A DNA stretch of 7,726 bases from Hyphomicrobiales bacterium (lineage in GTDB: Bacteria > Pseudomonadota > Alphaproteobacteria > Rhizobiales > Beijerinckiaceae). Each line of letters begins with the position of its first letter. Within the stretch, counting starts at the first letter, position 1. Shown here in pieces: positions 5,581-7,726 of this stretch. The stretch is taken from NCBI GenBank assembly GCA_028290085.1, contig JAQGKN010000472.1, positions 1-7,726 on the forward strand. Direction: 5' to 3'. The notes under the pieces are model-generated. The model searched no databases. It saw nothing but the letters and a program-made list of their open reading frames with translations, and was not told where the DNA came from. The translations under genes were made by a program, and so were the position numbers.

Positions 5581-7518
5581 TCAATCTTTCTTGTGGCCTG
5601 TGGGGCCTGCCAGTTGCTCGGCAAGCTTCGCGTTCTTCTCGACAACAAGCTCAGGCGAGCCTTCCGGACGGAAGAAGATCGGGTTCGCGTAGAACCATGC
5701 GTTGGAGTATGCGAGCACGTCATACGACACGCGCTTGACGCCGTTCACGACCTGCAGATGCGACGGACATGCGGCATCCGTGCAGCTAACGAGAGCGTTG
5801 TTGTTGTCGAGCAGCGGGTTGCCATACCGGTCGGTGACATTCGGCGTCCCGACGGGGATGTTGGTGCCGCGGGCGCGGATGTACCCGGGCTTCGAGCCGG
5901 CGATGAAGGTCGCTGTATAGGTCAGCCGGACAGAACCGTCCTTCTCCGTCTTGCTCTTCATGTCCTTCGAGAGGATCTGCTGCGCAATCGTCGCGGTCGG
6001 GTTGTAGACGATGTCGGCGCCGGCGGTGCCTGCAGCGTTCGGAACAGCATAACCCGGAGTACCTGGCTGGATGATGCCCGTGACGTCGCCAGCGATCAGA
6101 TCGAGATGATCGAGCGACGGCTTATTCAGGGGCTGGTTAATGCCGACCTGCTTCAGCAACGGGTTGTTGAACGAATAGGGGCTGTTGTTCGTCGCGGGAA
6201 CAGTTAGCTCGATTTCGATCATCACCTTATTGCCGGGCTTAACGACCAGCGTTTCGCCCATTCCCTTCCACGTGTCACCGCCGGTCTTGGCGCGGAACAC
6301 GAAGTCAGGTCCGATGATGTCGGCATTAACCGAATAGGTGTTACCCGAGCGCATTCCGTCGACAACGGACTGGGAACGGAAGTCATCGGTTTTCGGGACA
6401 TAAAGCTTGGTGTATTCGCCCGGGATGAAGTCGCCCGTGCTGAAGGAATCACGCGCGCCACCGGCGCCGCGGTTGTGCCAATCTGAGCTGACAAAGTTGA
6501 AGAAGTTGCGGCCTTCGCCGAGCATGCCGTCCCAGAGGCCGCCGACCTTCGCGGTATAGACGCCGCTCAGACCATAGGTGCCCCCGCCGACTGCGCTGCT
6601 ACCATAAGTTCCACCGCTAGTCGTATTCTGCGCCATGTGACCGGGAGCCTCAATGCCGAACGCCACCGTCGGGCCCGCGTTGTTGAAGTCGCGGAAGTGC
6701 TCGATGTTAAAGCCGGCGTTGGAATTTGCTTTGTAAGGTCCCTGGCGTTCGGTGTGGGTCGGCACGACGTATGATTCCAGCGGGTACTTTGCCTGCAGGA
6801 ACTTCACACCGGCGACGGCTTTCTGGTGACCGGCGTCGCCGGTGTTGTTCACATTGTCCTTGCCGGGCCAGACCGGATTGCTGTTGCCATCGAGTTGTCC
6901 GATCGCGTCGGTATCACCGCGGTCGAAGCGATATTCGAATTGCGCAATGTCGTCGGCGTTGGCGCCGGTTCCCTGCGCCCCGAGCACAGCCACGTCGACG
7001 TGTTCATGACCCGGCATAACCCACTCGAGGCCTTCGATCAGGACCTTGTTATATTGGCTCATGCGCTTCTTGATGATCGGCCACTCGATTTCCTGAATGG
7101 ACTGCCAGCGCCACATGTTGACGGGCTGAGCGGGCTGCGTTCCCTTGAGCGCCGTGATCTTGATGCCATCGATTGTCTGGCCGAGCGTCTGCGTCCAGAG
7201 CGTCGTGGTGTCGCCCGGGAGATTGGCGCTCGCGTCGCTGAAGCGGCAGTCGCGATTGCCCGAGCCGCCGTGGTTGCCCAGCGTGAACCAGTCGAGGTTG
7301 AAATTTTTGTCGCCGTTGGCTGCCACTCCGGCAGCAACCGACCGATCGATCGCATATCCCGCAGACACCGAGCCGTCCGTGCAGGTGTTGTGGTTGTGCA
7401 TATCACCAGCGACGTAGGGATTGCTTTTCGGGCCTTTGTCATCCGCGTGAGCAGCCGTGGCCAGCCCCAGAGAGGCAGACATAGCCGTTAACAGAATTGC
7501 TTTTGAACCTGGCAGCAT
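5581..7518 (-). CDS. Exported PHP-domain metal-dependent phosphoesterase-like protein
   Basis: This is a 645-residue protein. Residues 1-25 are a clear Sec signal peptide (Lys6, hydrophobic core, cleavage after A-H-A before DDKG). The mature N-terminal part (about 32-350) carries PHP-type metal motifs: GDMHNHNTCTDGS (D39, H41, H43), LDWFTLGNH (H83), LIEGLEWVMPGHEHVDVAVLG (E162, H171, H173), VVPTHTERQG (H255, E257), GIEAPGH (H294) and SSDWHN (D346, H348). PHP proteins usually bind two or three metals and hydrolyse phosphoesters. The substrate here is unknown. A Gly/Tyr/Ser-rich loop at 298-321 repeats GGTYG. Residues 370-627 are rich in beta patterns and may form sandwich domains, ending in AYSNAWFYANPIFFRPEG. 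AGGGG 7 bases before the ATG at 7518 sets the start. The frame stays open to 7647 but lacks such a site and would bury the signal peptide. DUF3604-type proteins are the nearest comparison I can name. Confidence 0.85.
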   Translation of the reverse strand: MLPGSKAILLTAMSASLGLATAAHADDKGPKSNPYVAGDMHNHNTCTDGSVSAGYAIDRSVAAGVAANGDKNFNLDWFTLGNHGGSGNRDCRFSDASANLPGDTTTLWTQTLGQTIDGIKITALKGTQPAQPVNMWRWQSIQEIEWPIIKKRMSQYNKVLIEGLEWVMPGHEHVDVAVLGAQGTGANADDIAQFEYRFDRGDTDAIGQLDGNSNPVWPGKDNVNNTGDAGHQKAVAGVKFLQAKYPLESYVVPTHTERQGPYKANSNAGFNIEHFRDFNNAGPTVAFGIEAPGHMAQNTTSGGTYGSSAVGGGTYGLSGVYTAKVGGLWDGMLGEGRNFFNFVSSDWHNRGAGGARDSFSTGDFIPGEYTKLYVPKTDDFRSQSVVDGMRSGNTYSVNADIIGPDFVFRAKTGGDTWKGMGETLVVKPGNKVMIEIELTVPATNNSPYSFNNPLLKQVGINQPLNKPSLDHLDLIAGDVTGIIQPGTPGYAVPNAAGTAGADIVYNPTATIAQQILSKDMKSKTEKDGSVRLTYTATFIAGSKPGYIRARGTNIPVGTPNVTDRYGNPLLDNNNALVSCTDAACPSHLQVVNGVKRVSYDVLAYSNAWFYANPIFFRPEGSPELVVEKNAKLAEQLAGPTGHKKD

Positions 7519-7525
7519 TTTGTAG

Positions 7526-7530
7526 CCCCT
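7526..7530 (-). promoter_or_regulatory. Ribosome binding site of the PHP gene
   Basis: Minus-strand AGGGG, then 7 bases, then ATG at 7518. The codons after this ATG directly encode the signal peptide, which supports this start over in-frame codons up to 7647. Confidence 0.7.
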
Positions 7531-7562
7531 ATTTAAGTGATTAACGTCTTCTTCTCGCGAAA

Positions 7563-7575
7563 CTCTCAATGAGAG
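7563..7575. promoter_or_regulatory. 13-base dyad in the PHP gene leader, possible operator
   Basis: CTCTCA (7563-7568), a central A, then TGAGAG (7570-7575) is a perfect dyad. It lies about 45 bases upstream of the PHP start codon, in the non-coding leader. Its position suits a repressor site or a small leader hairpin. No known regulator was matched. Confidence 0.3.
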
Positions 7576-7637
7576 CAGTAAGCCCTCATAGAAGTTCGTG
7601 AGTAGGAATATACAAATGCGAGATATGTAACGACGCA

Positions 7638-7710
7638 GTGACAACACTCTATTCCATGACTGTCACACTTGGAATCGAACTGTCACAATTGTTTCAATGA
7701 CGTATGTCAC
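7638..7710. promoter_or_regulatory. Cluster of TGTCAC elements, candidate regulatory region
   Basis: TGTCAC occurs at 7661-7666, 7681-7686 and 7705-7710, and in inverse orientation (GTGACA) at 7638-7643. The two middle copies sit in a 13-base direct repeat, ACTGTCACAnTTG, at 7659-7671 and 7679-7691 (12 of 13 identical), spaced 20 bases. The cluster lies 120-190 bases upstream of the PHP gene start and could also serve a gene beyond the right edge. Minus-strand TTGTCA at 7639-7644 resembles a -35 hexamer, but I found no well-spaced -10. The rest of 7519-7726 holds nothing else I can identify. Confidence 0.4.
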
Positions 7711-7726
7711 TGGTCGCTCATAACGA

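Noticed and set aside
6826..7491. Long open frame on the plus strand inside the PHP gene (221 codons)
   Set aside because: The minus-strand frame carries a signal peptide and metal motifs. The plus frame is its shadow.
7519..7647. N-terminal extension of the PHP protein to the ATG at 7647
   Set aside because: It would bury a standard signal peptide 43 residues deep, and the AGGGG before 7518 marks the real start.
7659..7691. Canonical Pho box
   Set aside because: The CTGTCAC units are 20 bases apart and the 11-base partner units are missing, so only a resemblance is claimed.

Overview
The window is GC-rich and densely coded, with Gram-negative signatures: an outer-membrane type II secretion secretin, Sec signal peptides and a probable lipoprotein. 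Gene content and codon style suggest a proteobacterium, most likely an alphaproteobacterium. That placement is inference, because no rRNA or other phylogenetic marker is present. Six protein genes are supported. No tRNA, rRNA, CRISPR array, insertion sequence or phage gene was seen.

Plus strand, 1-4374: the window opens inside the 3' part of a gspD-type secretin gene (to 1147). After 57 bases comes a small exported protein of unknown family (1205-1771). Its stop codon overlaps by 4 bases (ATGA) the start of a large polytopic membrane protein with a cytoplasmic spermidine-synthase-like domain (1768-4374). The three genes read as one transcription unit, with the last two translationally coupled.

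Minus strand, 7518-4364: reading right to left, a long exported PHP-domain metal-dependent phosphoesterase-like protein (5581-7518) is followed by two hairpins. Next are a small exported helical protein with two cysteines (5075-5461) and a Fe(II)/2-oxoglutarate oxygenase of the TIGR02466/2OG-FeII_Oxy_5 type (4364-4987). The oxygenase gene converges on the membrane-protein gene, and their 3' ends overlap by 11 bases.

The right-hand 208 bases (7519-7726) are non-coding and less GC-rich. They form the leader of the PHP gene and hold a cluster of TGTCAC elements, including a 13-base near-exact direct repeat at 20-base pitch, plus a 13-base dyad closer to the gene.

The most interesting unit is secretin, orphan exported protein and SpeE-like membrane protein. 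The SpeE-like domain keeps a SAM/dcSAM-type fold but has altered signature residues, so ordinary polyamine synthesis is doubtful. Whether it serves the secretion system cannot be decided from sequence alone.
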